Source: Capnocytophaga canimorsus | GTDB lineage: Bacteria > Bacteroidota > Bacteroidia > Flavobacteriales > Flavobacteriaceae | Direction of reading: 5' to 3' | DNA length: 64,000 nucleotides | NCBI RefSeq assembly: GCF_002302565.1 | Contig: NZ_CP022382.1 | Span: forward strand, 1,001,001 to 1,065,000 | Shown: piece after piece, positions 56,897 through 64,000 of the stretch | How positions within the stretch are numbered: the first letter of the stretch is position 1 | How the letters are laid out: each line of letters begins with the position of its first letter | Position numbers and translations under genes: made by a program | The notes under the pieces: model-generated | Seen by the model: only the letters and a program-made list of their open reading frames with translations | Told to the model about the DNA's origin: nothing | Databases searched by the model: none

Positions 56897-57532
56897 ATGG
56901 CTTTAGTTGGAAAAAAATTCCCAAATATCACCGTTGATGCCATTTCGCAAACGGGTGAAAATCTTAGAATCAATATTTTAGAAGAAGCTACTTTTAAAGA
57001 AAAAAAAGTTTTGCTTTTTTGGTATCCTAAAGACTTTACTTTTGTGTGCCCTACGGAGTTACACGCTTTTCAAGATGCACTTAAAGAGTTTGAAAAAAGA
57101 AATACTTTGGTGGTTGGCGCATCAGTCGATACAAATGAAGTGCATTTTGCGTGGCTAAACACTCCCAAAGAAGAAGGCGGAATCAAAGGAGTTACTTACC
57201 CACTCTTAGCTGATACTACGCGAAATTTATCAAATGCTTTGGGTATTTTAGAAGCAACACAAATTTACGATGAAGAATTAGACCAAGTTATTATTGAAGG
57301 TTCAAATGTTACTTACCGAGCTACCTATCTAATTGATGAATCTGGAAAAATCTTCCACGAAAGTGTAAATGATATGCCTTTGGGTAGAAATGTTAATGAG
57401 TATTTACGATTGATAGACGCTTACACACACGTACAGACCTACGGTGAGGTTTGTCCTGCTAACTGGGAATCAGGCAAAGAAGCAATGAATGCAAACCGAA
57501 AAAGTACCGCTGATTATCTCTCAAAACACTAA
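56897..57532 (+). CDS. 2-Cys peroxiredoxin (AhpC/TSA family)
   Basis: Thiol peroxidase reducing H2O2 and organic peroxides, 211 residues. The peroxidatic cysteine is C51 in FTFVCPTE and the resolving cysteine is C186 in GEVCPANW, the typical 2-Cys pair. The C-terminal tail (KEAMNANRKSTADYL) fits the AhpC branch. No ahpF is adjacent, so reduction probably relies on thioredoxin or a distant reductase. Monocistronic with its own promoter and terminator. Confidence 0.95.
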   Translation: MALVGKKFPNITVDAISQTGENLRINILEEATFKEKKVLLFWYPKDFTFVCPTELHAFQDALKEFEKRNTLVVGASVDTNEVHFAWLNTPKEEGGIKGVTYPLLADTTRNLSNALGILEATQIYDEELDQVIIEGSNVTYRATYLIDESGKIFHESVNDMPLGRNVNEYLRLIDAYTHVQTYGEVCPANWESGKEAMNANRKSTADYLSKH

Positions 57533-57560
57533 ATATTTCTTCAAAAAGTACAAATACGAA

Positions 57561-57591
57561 AAAAGGAGGTCTTAAAAACAGACCTCCTTTT
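57561..57591 (+). terminator. Terminator after the peroxiredoxin gene
   Basis: A perfect 12-bp stem (57561-57572 with 57580-57591) and 7-nt loop, then a T-rich tail. Confidence 0.88.
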
Positions 57592-57635
57592 CTTTTATTT
57601 ATCAATGATTTAGAGCTACATTACCTTCAATGTTT

Positions 57636-57677
57636 GGTAAAAAAATAGGCGGTACGATACTTTTGAACAGCCTATTT
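57636..57677 (-). terminator. Terminator after dnaJ
   Basis: An 8-bp stem (57643-57650 with 57670-57677) and a 19-nt loop. On the minus strand it is followed by a run of T (complement of about 57638-57645). It lies about 40 bp after the dnaJ stop. Confidence 0.65.
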
Positions 57678-57718
57678 CTACTTTTATTTTTTAGAGATAA
57701 AACAATTATCATTTATTT

Positions 57719-58840
57719 TTAAGAAAACATATCTTTAACCTTCTCAAAGAAAGACTTTTCTGTTTTTTCGGGTTTCGGCACGAAATGTTCATCATTAAGC
57801 ATTTCTCTGAAAAATTCCTTTTGTTTATCATTCAAATTTTTAGGAGTCCATACGTTTACGTGTATGAGTAAATCCCCTGTGCCATAACTATTTAAACTAG
57901 GAATACCCTTATTGCGTAATCTTAAAATTTTTCCTGATTGGATACCCTCTTCTAATTTGATACGCACCTTTCCTCCTATGGTGTCAATCTCCTTAGAAAC
58001 CCCTAAAACGGCTTCTGGAAAACTGATATACAAATCGTAATGCAGATTCTCTCCTTCTCTTTTTAGGGTTTCGTGCTCTTGCTCCTCAATGACCACCAGA
58101 AGGTCTCCGGCGATGCTGCTGCTCCCTGGAGCCTCATTCCCTTTTCCAGAAACTTTAAGCTGTACCCCCTCCATTACTCCAGCAGGGATTTTTACTGAAA
58201 TAGTTTCTTCAATAGTTTTTAACCCTTGGGCATCGGAGTTTTCGGGGCGTTTGTCAATAACTTGCCCAGCCCCCGAGCAGGTTGAGCAGGTTGTTGAAGT
58301 TTGCATTCTTCCTAGCATTGTGTTGACCTCACGTACCACTTGCCCCGAGCCTGAACAAGACGGACAATTTTTGTACGTTACCCCTTCGGCCTGAACTTTA
58401 CGTTTTACTTTAATTTTTTTATCAGCTCCTTTAACAATGTCTTCCAGGGTAACTTTTACGCGAATACGTAAATCACCTCCGCGTACCCTACCTCTTCGAG
58501 CACTACCACCACTGAAGCCGCCAAAACCCCCAAAGCCTGAAAAATGTCCGCCGAAAATATCACCAAATTGGCTGAAAATATCCTCCATTGAGGAATAATG
58601 TGCGCCACCTCCTCCTTGCTCAAAAGCAGCGTGTCCAAATCGGTCATACTGAGCACGTTTGTTTTCGTCGCTGAGTACTTCATAAGCCTCGGCTGCCAAT
58701 TTGAAATTCTCTTCAGCTTGTTTGTCTCCAGGATTTTTGTCAGGATGATATTTTATGGCTTGTTTGCGATATGCTTTTTTGATTTCAGCCGCTGAAGCCG
58801 ATTTTTCAACCTCTAATATTTCGTAATAATCTTTTTTCAT
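57719..58840 (-). CDS. dnaJ: Chaperone DnaJ
   Basis: Hsp40 co-chaperone of DnaK, 373 residues. J domain (1-70) with the HPD motif in KYHPDKN, then a Gly/Phe-rich stretch (about 75-115), and a zinc region. Only two CxxCxGxG motifs are present (CPSCSGSG and CSTCSGAG) instead of four, so one zinc centre can form; I recall this shortened form as usual in flavobacteria. The C-terminal substrate-binding domains and a FFEKVKDMF tail are complete. It lies 22 bp after grpE in the heat-shock operon; dnaK is not in the window. Confidence 0.96.
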   Translation of the reverse strand: MKKDYYEILEVEKSASAAEIKKAYRKQAIKYHPDKNPGDKQAEENFKLAAEAYEVLSDENKRAQYDRFGHAAFEQGGGGAHYSSMEDIFSQFGDIFGGHFSGFGGFGGFSGGSARRGRVRGGDLRIRVKVTLEDIVKGADKKIKVKRKVQAEGVTYKNCPSCSGSGQVVREVNTMLGRMQTSTTCSTCSGAGQVIDKRPENSDAQGLKTIEETISVKIPAGVMEGVQLKVSGKGNEAPGSSSIAGDLLVVIEEQEHETLKREGENLHYDLYISFPEAVLGVSKEIDTIGGKVRIKLEEGIQSGKILRLRNKGIPSLNSYGTGDLLIHVNVWTPKNLNDKQKEFFREMLNDEHFVPKPEKTEKSFFEKVKDMFS

Positions 58841-58862
58841 AAGTCCTTTTTAACAATGAAAT

Positions 58863-59417
58863 TTATTGACCCACTACCACTTTGGGGTAACGAATCACTT
58901 TATCACCCAATTTGTATCCTTTTTCAACTACGTCTATAATTTTTCCTTTCAGATTTTCAGTAGGTGCCGGAATTTGGGTAACTGCCTCGTGAATTTCGCT
59001 ATCAAAAACATCTTCAGCTTTAGCTTCAACTTGCTCCAAACCTTTACTTTTGAGTGTATTTAGGAATTTGCTATGGATAAGCTCTACCCCTTTAAGCATT
59101 TCTTTGTCTTCTGATTTTGAGATTTGAGTTAGTGCTCTGTCAAAGTCGTCAATAATAGGTAGCATTGCCGACAAAATGTCTTGTCCTGCGGTTTTAAAAA
59201 GTTCCAAACGCTCTTTGGTGGTTCGTTTTTTATAGTTTTCAAATTCAGCAAAAAGTCTTAAAAAACGGTCTTTTTCTTTAGCCAACTCCTCGTTTAAAGT
59301 ATCTTCTTTAGAAAGGTTTTCACTTTCATTATCTGTTTTTTCTGTGGTGGTTTCCGCCTGTGTAGTGGTCTGTGCTTCGTTTGTAGCTTCTTGCGAATTT
59401 ATATCTTCTTGTTTCAT
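58863..59417 (-). CDS. grpE: Nucleotide exchange factor GrpE
   Basis: Exchanges ADP on DnaK. The protein has 184 residues: an acidic, Thr/Glu-rich disordered N-terminus (1-45), a long coiled coil (about 46-110) and a beta-domain tail with VIDVVEKGYKLGDKVIRYPKVVVGQ-type ending (KGYKLGDKVIRPAxV signature). Its start lies about 40 bp after a good promoter that sits inside the end of the upstream HAD gene. Confidence 0.96.
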   Translation of the reverse strand: MKQEDINSQEATNEAQTTTQAETTTEKTDNESENLSKEDTLNEELAKEKDRFLRLFAEFENYKKRTTKERLELFKTAGQDILSAMLPIIDDFDRALTQISKSEDKEMLKGVELIHSKFLNTLKSKGLEQVEAKAEDVFDSEIHEAVTQIPAPTENLKGKIIDVVEKGYKLGDKVIRYPKVVVGQ

Positions 59418-59455
59418 TTTCTTTTCAATTATAAATAATTTTTACATAAGCTTAT

Positions 59456-59489
59456 CAAAAGTATTGCCATTTGAAAGAGCTGTGTCAAA
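59456..59489 (-). promoter_or_regulatory. Promoter of grpE-dnaJ
   Basis: On the minus strand TTTG (complement of 59486-59489) and TACTTTTG (complement of 59456-59463) are 22 bp apart. The -33 element overlaps the stop codon of the HAD gene. No heat-shock operator such as CIRCE is visible. Confidence 0.65.
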
Positions 59490-60306
59490 TTGTCATTTTT
59501 TCTAAAAAGTTAGCCACTCCATTTTCTTTGTGATGGTCAGTAATGGCATTAGCAACGGCAATTACCTCAGGACGAGCATTAGCAACAGCTACACCAAAGC
59601 CGACAGCTTTTGTCATTTCCACATCGTTATAATTATCTCCAAAAGTCATCACATCTTCAAGCCTAAGTTTAGGAAATTCACAAGCCATAAGTTGTTGTAT
59701 GCCCGTTAGTTTTGAAACTGCCATATTTGAAATTTCAATATAAGTATCTTTTGAGCGGTAAAGATGTAAATCTTTTCCAAAATGTTCTTGCATATAGTTG
59801 AAAACAACATCAATAAGATTTGCCTCACCCATACACATAATTTTGTGTGCCCCAATGCTTTCACTTTCCCATTGCGCGAGAGTTTGCTCGTTTGAGCGTA
59901 TTTGAGGCTGTGTTTGGGTATTGTTTTCTTCTCGAGCTGCCCATTGGTCGTAATTTTCAACAAACCACTGGTCATTATGAAATAAACTGATATGAATTTT
60001 TTGACTTAAAGATTGATTAAATTCGACGAGTTTTCGGGTAAAATGATTCGGAATTTCAACCGAGCGGATTACCTCATTATTGCCCGAAAGTACTAAAGCT
60101 CCGTTATAGCAAATCTTGGGAGAGTTTTCAATGCTCAATTTTTTTTGTAAATGAGTCATTTGCTTGGGCATACGTGCCGAAACTAACAAAAAAGGAATTT
60201 TTTGTCCCACACGTTTTACTTGCTCAATAGTTTTTTCCGAGAGGTCTCTGTCAGAATTAAGTAGCGTTCCATCAATGTCCGAAAAGATAATTTTAGGCAA
60301 TTTCAT
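59485..60306 (-). CDS. Cof-type HAD-IIB phosphatase
   Basis: Haloacid-dehalogenase phosphatase of 273 residues with a C2-type cap. Motif I is SDIDGTLLNSD (nucleophile D10, acid D12), motif II is LLVSARMPKQM, and motif IV is MTFGDNYNDVEM (GDxxND). The substrate is likely a sugar phosphate or flavin nucleotide, as for other Cof family members. It is monocistronic. Confidence 0.92.
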   Translation of the reverse strand: MKLPKIIFSDIDGTLLNSDRDLSEKTIEQVKRVGQKIPFLLVSARMPKQMTHLQKKLSIENSPKICYNGALVLSGNNEVIRSVEIPNHFTRKLVEFNQSLSQKIHISLFHNDQWFVENYDQWAAREENNTQTQPQIRSNEQTLAQWESESIGAHKIMCMGEANLIDVVFNYMQEHFGKDLHLYRSKDTYIEISNMAVSKLTGIQQLMACEFPKLRLEDVMTFGDNYNDVEMTKAVGFGVAVANARPEVIAVANAITDHHKENGVANFLEKMTI

Positions 60307-60329
60307 TACATATTTTTTTTCATAGGGTG

Positions 60330-60337
60330 CAAATATA
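60330..60337 (-). promoter_or_regulatory. -7 promoter element for the HAD phosphatase gene
   Basis: CAAATATA on the plus strand is TATATTTG on the minus strand, 24 bp upstream of the ATG. Confidence 0.55.
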
Positions 60338-60458
60338 GAAATTCTTAAGATTTCAAAAAAATGATATAAAAATCACTCTAACACTCAAAGACTATGCTTC
60401 AAAACTTTGGGTTTTAGACCAAGCTAACCTTTTACCCATAAATATTTTATCAAAACGT

Positions 60459-60489
60459 TTTGTGTTTTGCAGAAAAAAGATTACTTTTG
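60459..60489 (+). promoter_or_regulatory. Promoter of rpsF-rpsR-rplI
   Basis: TTTG at 60459-60462 and TACTTTTG at 60482-60489 are 19 bp apart, 32 bp before the rpsF ATG. I found no obvious S6:S18-binding leader hairpin in the short remaining leader. Confidence 0.7.
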
Positions 60490-60521
60490 CCCTCAATTTT
60501 TAATATAAACTATAATTTAGT

Positions 60522-60863
60522 ATGAATCATTACGAAACTGTTTTCATTTTGAATCCCGTTTTATCTGAAGCACAGATAAAGGAAGCAGTAGAGAAATTTG
60601 AGAATTTCCTAACGGCTAAGGGTGCAGAATTTGTATCAAAAGAAAATTGGGGCTTGAAAAAATTGGCTTACCCCATTCAAAACAAAAAAAGCGGATTTTA
60701 TCACCTATTTGAATTCAAAGTTGCTGGTGAGGTAATTGACTCTTTTGAGTTGGAATTCCGTCGTGACGAGCGCATTATGCGTTATTTGACTGTAAAATTA
60801 GACAAACACGCCATTGCGTGGGCAGAGAAAAGAAGAGCAAAGTTAAACAGTAAAAAAGCCTAA
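60522..60863 (+). CDS. rpsF: 30S ribosomal protein S6
   Basis: Small-subunit platform protein that pairs with S18. The 113-residue product opens with [15 protein letters not shown] and contains the conserved [25 protein letters not shown] segment in two parts. It is the first gene of rpsF-rpsR-rplI, 5 bp from rpsR, with no ssb or priB between them. Confidence 0.98.
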   Translation: MNHYETVFILNPVLSEAQIKEAVEKFENFLTAKGAEFVSKENWGLKKLAYPIQNKKSGFYHLFEFKVAGEVIDSFELEFRRDERIMRYLTVKLDKHAIAWAEKRRAKLNSKKA

Positions 60864-60868
60864 GGAAA

Positions 60869-61162
60869 ATGTCAATAGAACAACAAGCAAAAGGAAAAAA
60901 AGACGGAGAAATCAGATACTTAACTCCGCTTAATATTGATACTTCAAAACAAAAAAAATATTGCCGTTTCAAAAAATCAGGTATCAAATATATTGATTAT
61001 AAAGATGCTGACTTTTTATTAAAATTCGTAAACGAACAAGGTAAATTGTTACCTCGCCGTTTAACTGGTACTTCATTGAAATACCAAAGAAAAGTAGCAA
61101 CAGCGGTTAAAAGAGCGCGTCACTTGGCTTTGATGCCTTACGTAGCAGATTTATTAAAATAA
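60869..61162 (+). CDS. rpsR: 30S ribosomal protein S18
   Basis: Partner of S6 on the 30S platform. It has 97 residues; the first 30 form a slightly longer polar extension than in E. coli. The core shows [19 protein letters not shown] and [20 protein letters not shown] in sequence. It lies 5 bp after rpsF and 17 bp before rplI. Confidence 0.98.
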   Translation: MSIEQQAKGKKDGEIRYLTPLNIDTSKQKKYCRFKKSGIKYIDYKDADFLLKFVNEQGKLLPRRLTGTSLKYQRKVATAVKRARHLALMPYVADLLK

Positions 61163-61179
61163 AATAAAGGAGTAGAAGT

Positions 61180-61635
61180 ATGGAAATTATATTAAAACAA
61201 GACGTTCAAAACTTAGGTTTTAAAGATGATATCGTAAACGTTAGAAATGGTTACGGACGCAACTATTTAATTCCTCAAGGATTTGCAATTTTAGCTACTC
61301 CTTCTGCAAAAAAGGTATTGGCTGAAAATCTAAAACAAAGAGCTCACAAAGAGCAACACGTTATCAATGAAGCTAAAAAAGTAGCACAAGCGTTGGCTAC
61401 TTTAGAAATTAAAATAGCTGCAAAAGTAGGATCTGGAGACAAATTATTCGGTTCTATAAACAATGCCGATTTAGCGCAAGAATTAGCTAAAGCAGGTCAC
61501 GAAATTGATAAAAAATACATTGTTATTGCTGGTAATACACTAAAAAGAGCTGGAAAATATAACGCTTCAGTTCGTTTGCACCGCGAAGTTACAGTTGACC
61601 TTCCATTTGAAATCGTTGCTGAGGTAGAAAAATAA
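61180..61635 (+). CDS. rplI: 50S ribosomal protein L9
   Basis: Large-subunit protein with two globular domains joined by a long helix. It has 151 residues; the N-terminal domain reads MEIILKQDVQNLGFKDD and VRNGYGRNYLIPQGFA, the linker helix spans about 40-75, and the C-terminal domain contains GSGDKLFGSI. Last gene of the operon, followed by a strong terminator. Confidence 0.98.
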   Translation: MEIILKQDVQNLGFKDDIVNVRNGYGRNYLIPQGFAILATPSAKKVLAENLKQRAHKEQHVINEAKKVAQALATLEIKIAAKVGSGDKLFGSINNADLAQELAKAGHEIDKKYIVIAGNTLKRAGKYNASVRLHREVTVDLPFEIVAEVEK

Positions 61636-61686
61636 TCTTTAGTATTTTAGTAATATCTAAAAAACTAATTACCCTTACGATAAACC

Positions 61687-61726
61687 AAACCCCGAAATTC
61701 AGCAGAAGCTAAATTTCGGGGTTTTT
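61687..61726 (+). terminator. Terminator of the rpsF operon
   Basis: A perfect 13-bp stem (61687-61699 with 61712-61724) containing CCCCG, with a 12-nt loop and a T run. Confidence 0.9.
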
Positions 61727-61795
61727 GATTACATATTTTTCACAAAAAAACTCAACTTGAATAGCAATAAATTGATTTAACCTACTATTTAACAA

Positions 61796-62302
61796 ATGAA
61801 TAACAATCCGAAATTAAAATTAAACCTTACACGAACCGATAGAATTATTGAGTTTTTCGGTTGGATTCTGCTCCTTACAATTTGGATTTGGGTGTTGATT
61901 AGTTATAAAAATCTACCTGATATTATTCCTACACACTACAATGCTTCGGACGTAGCCGATGGCTTTGGTGAGAAAGTAAATCTCCTGATTTTACCACTAT
62001 TAGCAACCGTACTTTTTGCAACCCTAACCTTACTTAATAAATTTCCGCATAAATTTAACTATTTAGTAGAAATAACCCCAGAAAACGCATACCGCCAATA
62101 TGTTAACGCTACTCGAATGCTAAGAGCTTTAAAGCTAGTAATTGTTATTGTATTTGGCTTAGTGATATTTCAAACTTTGCAATACAAGGTCATTCAAAAG
62201 CATCATATAACACAATATTTTCCACCACTAACACTAATGATAATATTTGTTCCGATAGTGTATTTTATTGGAAAATCATTTATTTTAGAAAAGAAAAAAT
62301 AA
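61796..62302 (+). CDS. DUF1648 membrane protein
   Basis: Protein of 168 residues with about four membrane helices (20-41, 63-83, 111-129, 141-160). The extracytoplasmic loop SYKNLPDIIPTHYNASDVADGFG is the DUF1648 signature, shared with the N-terminus of SdpI-type immunity proteins. The SdpI C-terminal half is missing, so an immunity role should not be assumed. Function unknown. Confidence 0.85.
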   Translation: MNNNPKLKLNLTRTDRIIEFFGWILLLTIWIWVLISYKNLPDIIPTHYNASDVADGFGEKVNLLILPLLATVLFATLTLLNKFPHKFNYLVEITPENAYRQYVNATRMLRALKLVIVIVFGLVIFQTLQYKVIQKHHITQYFPPLTLMIIFVPIVYFIGKSFILEKKK

Positions 62303-62309
62303 ATCATTC

Positions 62310-63035
62310 CTAACGTCGTTTAAATTCGCTCAATAAAATAGCGGTAGCAGTCGCTACATTCAAACTTTCGGCTTGTTGTAACACGCCAAATCTAGGAATA
62401 GTTACTTTTGAAGTAACAAAAGATAAATTCTCTTGGGAAATCCCATTGGCTTCATTGCCCATCAACAATACGGCATCGGTTTTTAATTGGGTTTGGTACA
62501 CATTTTCACCTTCCATAACTGCTGCGTATACAGGGAGCTGGGTGTTTTTTAGAAAATCACCCAGCGGAAGATAATGCACTTGAACTCGTGTTAAAGACCC
62601 CATTGTGGCTTGTACAACCTTAGGATTAAAACAATCTACCGTTTCAGTACTGCAAACCAATTGTTTAACTCCAAACCAATCACATAGCCGAATGATAGTA
62701 CCCAAATTACCTGGGTCTCGCACATCATCCAAGGCAAGAATAAGTCCCTCTTCCTGCAAAGGTGTAACCTGCTGAATTCTGAATACGGCAAGACCCTCAT
62801 CGGGATTTTTAAGTAAACTATATTTCTGAAGCGTTTCCTGTTGAACTACAATGGTTTTGGCTTTGGGCAATAATTCGGAAAACAAATGAGTTACAAAAAT
62901 CATTTCGCTCTGCCAACCTGATTTAATAAACTCCAAAATACTTTTTTTCCCTTCTACAATAAACATACCCAATGCCAAACGGTATTTTTTTTGCTGTAAT
63001 TTTTGAATTAACTTTGCTTGATTTTTGCTTACCAT
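62310..63035 (-). CDS. TrmH/SpoU-family RNA 2'-O-methyltransferase
   Basis: SPOUT methyltransferase of 241 residues. An N-terminal substrate-binding region (FIVEGKKSILEF) precedes the knot motifs: motif 1 RDPGNLGTIIRLCDWFG, motif 2 LLMGNEANGIS, and motif 3 IPRFGVLQQAESLNVATA. The target nucleotide, in rRNA or tRNA, is not known. It is divergent from tamL, an arrangement I recall in other flavobacteria. Confidence 0.94.
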   Translation of the reverse strand: MVSKNQAKLIQKLQQKKYRLALGMFIVEGKKSILEFIKSGWQSEMIFVTHLFSELLPKAKTIVVQQETLQKYSLLKNPDEGLAVFRIQQVTPLQEEGLILALDDVRDPGNLGTIIRLCDWFGVKQLVCSTETVDCFNPKVVQATMGSLTRVQVHYLPLGDFLKNTQLPVYAAVMEGENVYQTQLKTDAVLLMGNEANGISQENLSFVTSKVTIPRFGVLQQAESLNVATATAILLSEFKRR

Positions 63036-63045
63036 AAAAAAAATG

Positions 63046-63053
63046 TATTTTTG
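63046..63053 (+). promoter_or_regulatory. -7 promoter element for the tamL-like gene
   Basis: TATTTTTG, with TTTG about 18 bp upstream (end at 63027), and the GTG start 20 bp downstream. Confidence 0.6.
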
Positions 63054-63073
63054 AAGCCTAATTTGTCTTATTT

Positions 63074-64000
63074 GTGAAATCTCGTTTTAAAATATATTGC
63101 TTTTTAGTTATTGTTACTTCGTTAGTGGCTTGTAATGCAACCAAACGAGTACCAGAAAACACGCATTTGCTTACTAAAGTCACGGTTTTCGAAAACGACA
63201 CGAAAACCGAAGACGCAAAGGTAACCAATTTTATACAACAACAACCTAATGGTAACATTTTAGGCGTTCCTTTCGGATTGTACATTTATAATTTAGGAAA
63301 AGAAAATCCAGAAAAAAAATTCGAAAAATGGTTAGAACGCCATCCTAAATGGCATCGTTTTCTAAATGGACTTCTTTCTGAAAAGCAAGTTGGTCGTTTA
63401 AAAGAATCTTTTTTAGTTTCGGGCATTCATAATCAACTCAAAAGTATTGGTGATGCTCCAGTGATTTTGGATAGTAGCCAGACCAAAACATCTGTAAAAT
63501 ATTTAAAGGCTTACTACAAAAGTATCGGGTATTTTAATGCAAAAACCACCGACACCACCATTTTAAATCCTCGAAATAAGAAGAAAACAGCTCACGTTTC
63601 TTATCATATCGAAACGGGACCTCGTTATACCATTGATAGTTTAAGCACTTCAATAGCTTCAACTCAAATTGACTCTCTGTATCAATTACATAAAAAAGAA
63701 AGTACCCTTCAAATAGGCGCTCCTTACCAACTTTCTGATTTTAGCAAAGAAAGGTCGCGACTAAATGAACTTTTCCGAAATAACGGATTTTACACCTTTC
63801 AACAAAGCTCTATCAATTTTGATATTAAAAGAGATACTTTAATTGCAAATAACGACCAAAAGATAAATGTGACCACCACCATCAGCAATCTCATTGAGAG
63901 AGACGGTGATATTGTCACCGAGAAGCCTTATGTTGTGCATAATCTTAACAAAATACGTATTTTCCCCGACCACGATTTTTCAGTGGATATTGCTACTTTG
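63074..64000 (+). CDS. tamL: TamL-like BamA/TamA-family outer-membrane lipoprotein (cut at window edge)
   Basis: From GTG at 63074, 309 codons run to the edge without a stop. The N-terminus is a lipoprotein signal peptide (LVIVTSLVAC, lipid C20), followed by NATKRVPENTHLL, a start shared by Bacteroidota Omp85 lipoproteins. POTRA-like modules follow, with YLKAYYKSIGYFNAK and ELFRNNGFYTFQQ as the typical helix-turn segments. The beta-barrel lies outside the window. TamL is thought to work with TamB in outer-membrane homeostasis; identity as TamL rather than another Omp85 lipoprotein is inferred from the lipid anchor and the divergent SpoU gene. Confidence 0.85.
   Translation, partial: MKSRFKIYCFLVIVTSLVACNATKRVPENTHLLTKVTVFENDTKTEDAKVTNFIQQQPNGNILGVPFGLYIYNLGKENPEKKFEKWLERHPKWHRFLNGLLSEKQVGRLKESFLVSGIHNQLKSIGDAPVILDSSQTKTSVKYLKAYYKSIGYFNAKTTDTTILNPRNKKKTAHVSYHIETGPRYTIDSLSTSIASTQIDSLYQLHKKESTLQIGAPYQLSDFSKERSRLNELFRNNGFYTFQQSSINFDIKRDTLIANNDQKINVTTTISNLIERDGDIVTEKPYVVHNLNKIRIFPDHDFSVDIATL

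Noticed and set aside
61796..62302. SdpI-type immunity protein
   Set aside because: Only the DUF1648 half is present; the SdpI C-terminal domain and any toxin gene are missing.

Overview
The window is chromosomal DNA from a low-GC member of the Bacteroidota, most likely family Flavobacteriaceae and plausibly Capnocytophaga. The evidence is a SusC/SusD pair, the gliding-motility genes gldB and gldC, lipoproteins with the Flavobacteriia-type surface-export signal, many promoters with the Bacteroidota -7 element TAnnTTTG (often with TTTG about 20 bp upstream), and a LuxS enzyme, which is uncommon in this family but, as I recall, present in Capnocytophaga. The genus is inferred. I saw no rRNA, tRNA, CRISPR array, insertion sequence or prophage. 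Both ends cut through genes: polA on the left (minus strand) and a tamL-like gene on the right (plus strand).

Layout. 1-12.3 kb, all minus strand: polA (partial), miaB-luxS, a response regulator/histidine kinase pair, a tRNA-dihydrouridine synthase, the parA-parB-DUF5683-dapB-epimerase operon, and an SDR enzyme with a YbaB protein. 12.5-17.1 kb, plus strand: lpxK, a dipeptidyl peptidase IV, recX and an exonuclease III gene. 17.4-19.5 kb: an M3 metallopeptidase. 19.7-33.6 kb, minus strand: a polysaccharide/glycoprotein utilisation locus made of sulfatase, GH2 beta-galactosidase, SusC, SusD, a discoidin-domain lipoprotein and an M60 (enhancin/mucinase-like) lipoprotein. 33.9-42.8 kb, plus strand: a membrane-anchored DtxR/FeoA fusion coupled to feoB, a probable small RNA with its own promoter and terminator, a DUF3108 protein, an M23 peptidase, pgi, an AlkD-type glycosylase and map. 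42.8-44.7 kb, minus strand: DUF983 and a membrane glycosyltransferase. 45.2-50.0 kb, plus strand: ruvB, a putative porin and a membrane MutS homologue. 50.0-51.6 kb is an AT-rich accessory pocket with a decayed 43-bp tandem repeat and one unassigned secreted protein. 51.6-64 kb is housekeeping: RsuA/RluB pseudouridine synthase, cdd, cutC, a metallophosphoesterase, gldB-gldC, peroxiredoxin, grpE-dnaJ, a HAD phosphatase, rpsF-rpsR-rplI, DUF1648, a SpoU methyltransferase and tamL.

How it fits together. The PUL is the most distinctive block. A surface M60 protease and a discoidin-like glycan-binding lipoprotein sit with SusC/SusD, while a secreted sulfatase and beta-galactosidase could trim sulfated, galactose-capped O-glycans. 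This gene content suggests feeding on host mucin-type glycoproteins and resembles the mucinase locus described in Capnocytophaga canimorsus. Iron uptake is served by FeoB with a fused regulator/FeoA partner. The best candidates for something undescribed are the 43-bp repeat array, the roughly 100-nt RNA between feoB and the DUF3108 gene, the membrane-tethered DtxR-FeoA protein, and two perfect palindromes between the glycosyltransferase gene and ruvB.
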